Positions 63,640 to 64,000 of a DNA stretch of 64,000 nucleotides are shown here, piece after piece (the stretch's first letter is position 1; every line of letters starts with the position of its first letter). Source of the DNA: Zonotrichia leucophrys gambelii. Its lineage: Eukaryota > Chordata > Aves > Passeriformes > Passerellidae. The stretch covers positions 57,071,613-57,135,612 of the forward strand of contig NC_088171.1 in the NCBI RefSeq assembly GCF_028769735.1, written 5' to 3'. The position numbers and the translations under genes are program-made. The notes under the pieces were generated by a model, which saw only the letters and a program-made list of their open reading frames with translations, was not told where the DNA came from and made no database searches.

Positions 63640-64000
63640 CTGAATTTGGATGGGGCCTTTGGAGGTCAAGTGGTCATCCTCCTTGCTCAAAGCAGGGCTG
63701 GCTTTGCAGTCAGATCCACCTTTGATTAAGTGCTGTGTGTTTCCCTGACTGGCAGCCTCTTGAGGCATGATCATCCTCACAGGTAAACTTCTTTGTATCA
63801 AATCAGCATTTTCCTTGCTATAGACTCTATCCTTTGCATCTTGTTCTTTTTTCTGAGTAGTATTCAGGATTATTCTGGTTCTGTCTTCTCTGCAGTTACT
63901 ACTTAAGTGGTTAAAGACAGCAAGTAGATCCCTCCTTAGCCTTCTCTTCTTCTAGATAAATGAGCTAAATTCCCTCAGGTTCTTCTTGTATGTCATACAC
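63640..64000 (-). mobile_element. CR1 LINE fragment, minus strand, cut by window edge
   Basis: Starts with an inverted CR1 tail (aatttggatggggcctttgg, then tccttgctcaaagcagggct). From 63830 to the edge it continues as inverted ORF2 sequence (ggttctgtcttctctgcagt, 'agatccctccttagccttct', cttctagataaatgagc, ctcaggttcttcttgtatg). The middle (about 63740-63830) is diverged. The element probably continues beyond the window. Confidence 0.85.

Noticed and set aside
1..64000. CRISPR arrays, tRNA/rRNA genes, bacterial operons, phage or defence systems
   Set aside because: No regular spacer-repeat array, no recognisable structural RNA, and the base composition, spliced cyclase exons and CR1 elements show vertebrate nuclear DNA.

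Overview
This window is vertebrate nuclear DNA, almost certainly from a bird. It is AT-rich and intron-dominated. It carries many CR1-type LINE fragments, whose 3' ends are typical of avian genomes, and several solo LTRs of endogenous retroviruses. The LTR at about 4049-4637 resembles a family I associate with non-galliform birds, so a neoavian species is my best guess; this rests on recall, not on a search.

The only host gene I can support is ADCY1 (calmodulin-stimulated adenylyl cyclase type 1) on the + strand. Five consecutive internal coding exons are present: 18202-18320, 31544-31655, 45006-45133, 52255-52413 and 53872-54013. Their splice phases match perfectly and join into 660 nt (220 codons) without a stop. 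Together they encode the end of the linker helix after the first membrane domain and nearly all of the first catalytic (C1a) domain, including both metal-binding aspartates. The first exon(s) with the first six membrane helices, and the next exon after the C1a domain (C1b, calmodulin site), were not found, so the window lies inside the gene.

Layout: 1-18201 is upstream intron with an old LTR (about 4049-4637, minus), a CR1 3' end (4717-5250, plus), a clean solo LTR with a 6-bp target duplication (7316-7689, minus), a purine-rich tract with an unexplained GC-richer block (9420-10830), a 129-nt near-perfect hairpin (11956-12084) and a CR1 (16843-17250, minus). The 13.2-kb intron 18321-31543 holds two large CR1 copies. 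The 13.35-kb intron 31656-45005 holds small old CR1 pieces. The 7.1-kb intron 45134-52254 holds a CR1 tail, a perfect 16-bp stem hairpin and one copy of an 84-bp duplicated segment. After a short 1.46-kb intron, the intron from 54014 to the end carries a well-preserved same-sense solo LTR (54966-55572, with a 6-bp target duplication), a CR1 with reverse-transcriptase remnants (57150-58090), a possible further LTR, and CR1 fragments up to the right edge.

I found no bacterial-type system, CRISPR array, rRNA or tRNA, and no second host protein gene. The candidates most worth checking are the 59-nt-arm hairpin at 11956-12084 and the sense-oriented LTR with a poly(A) signal just downstream of the last C1a exon.
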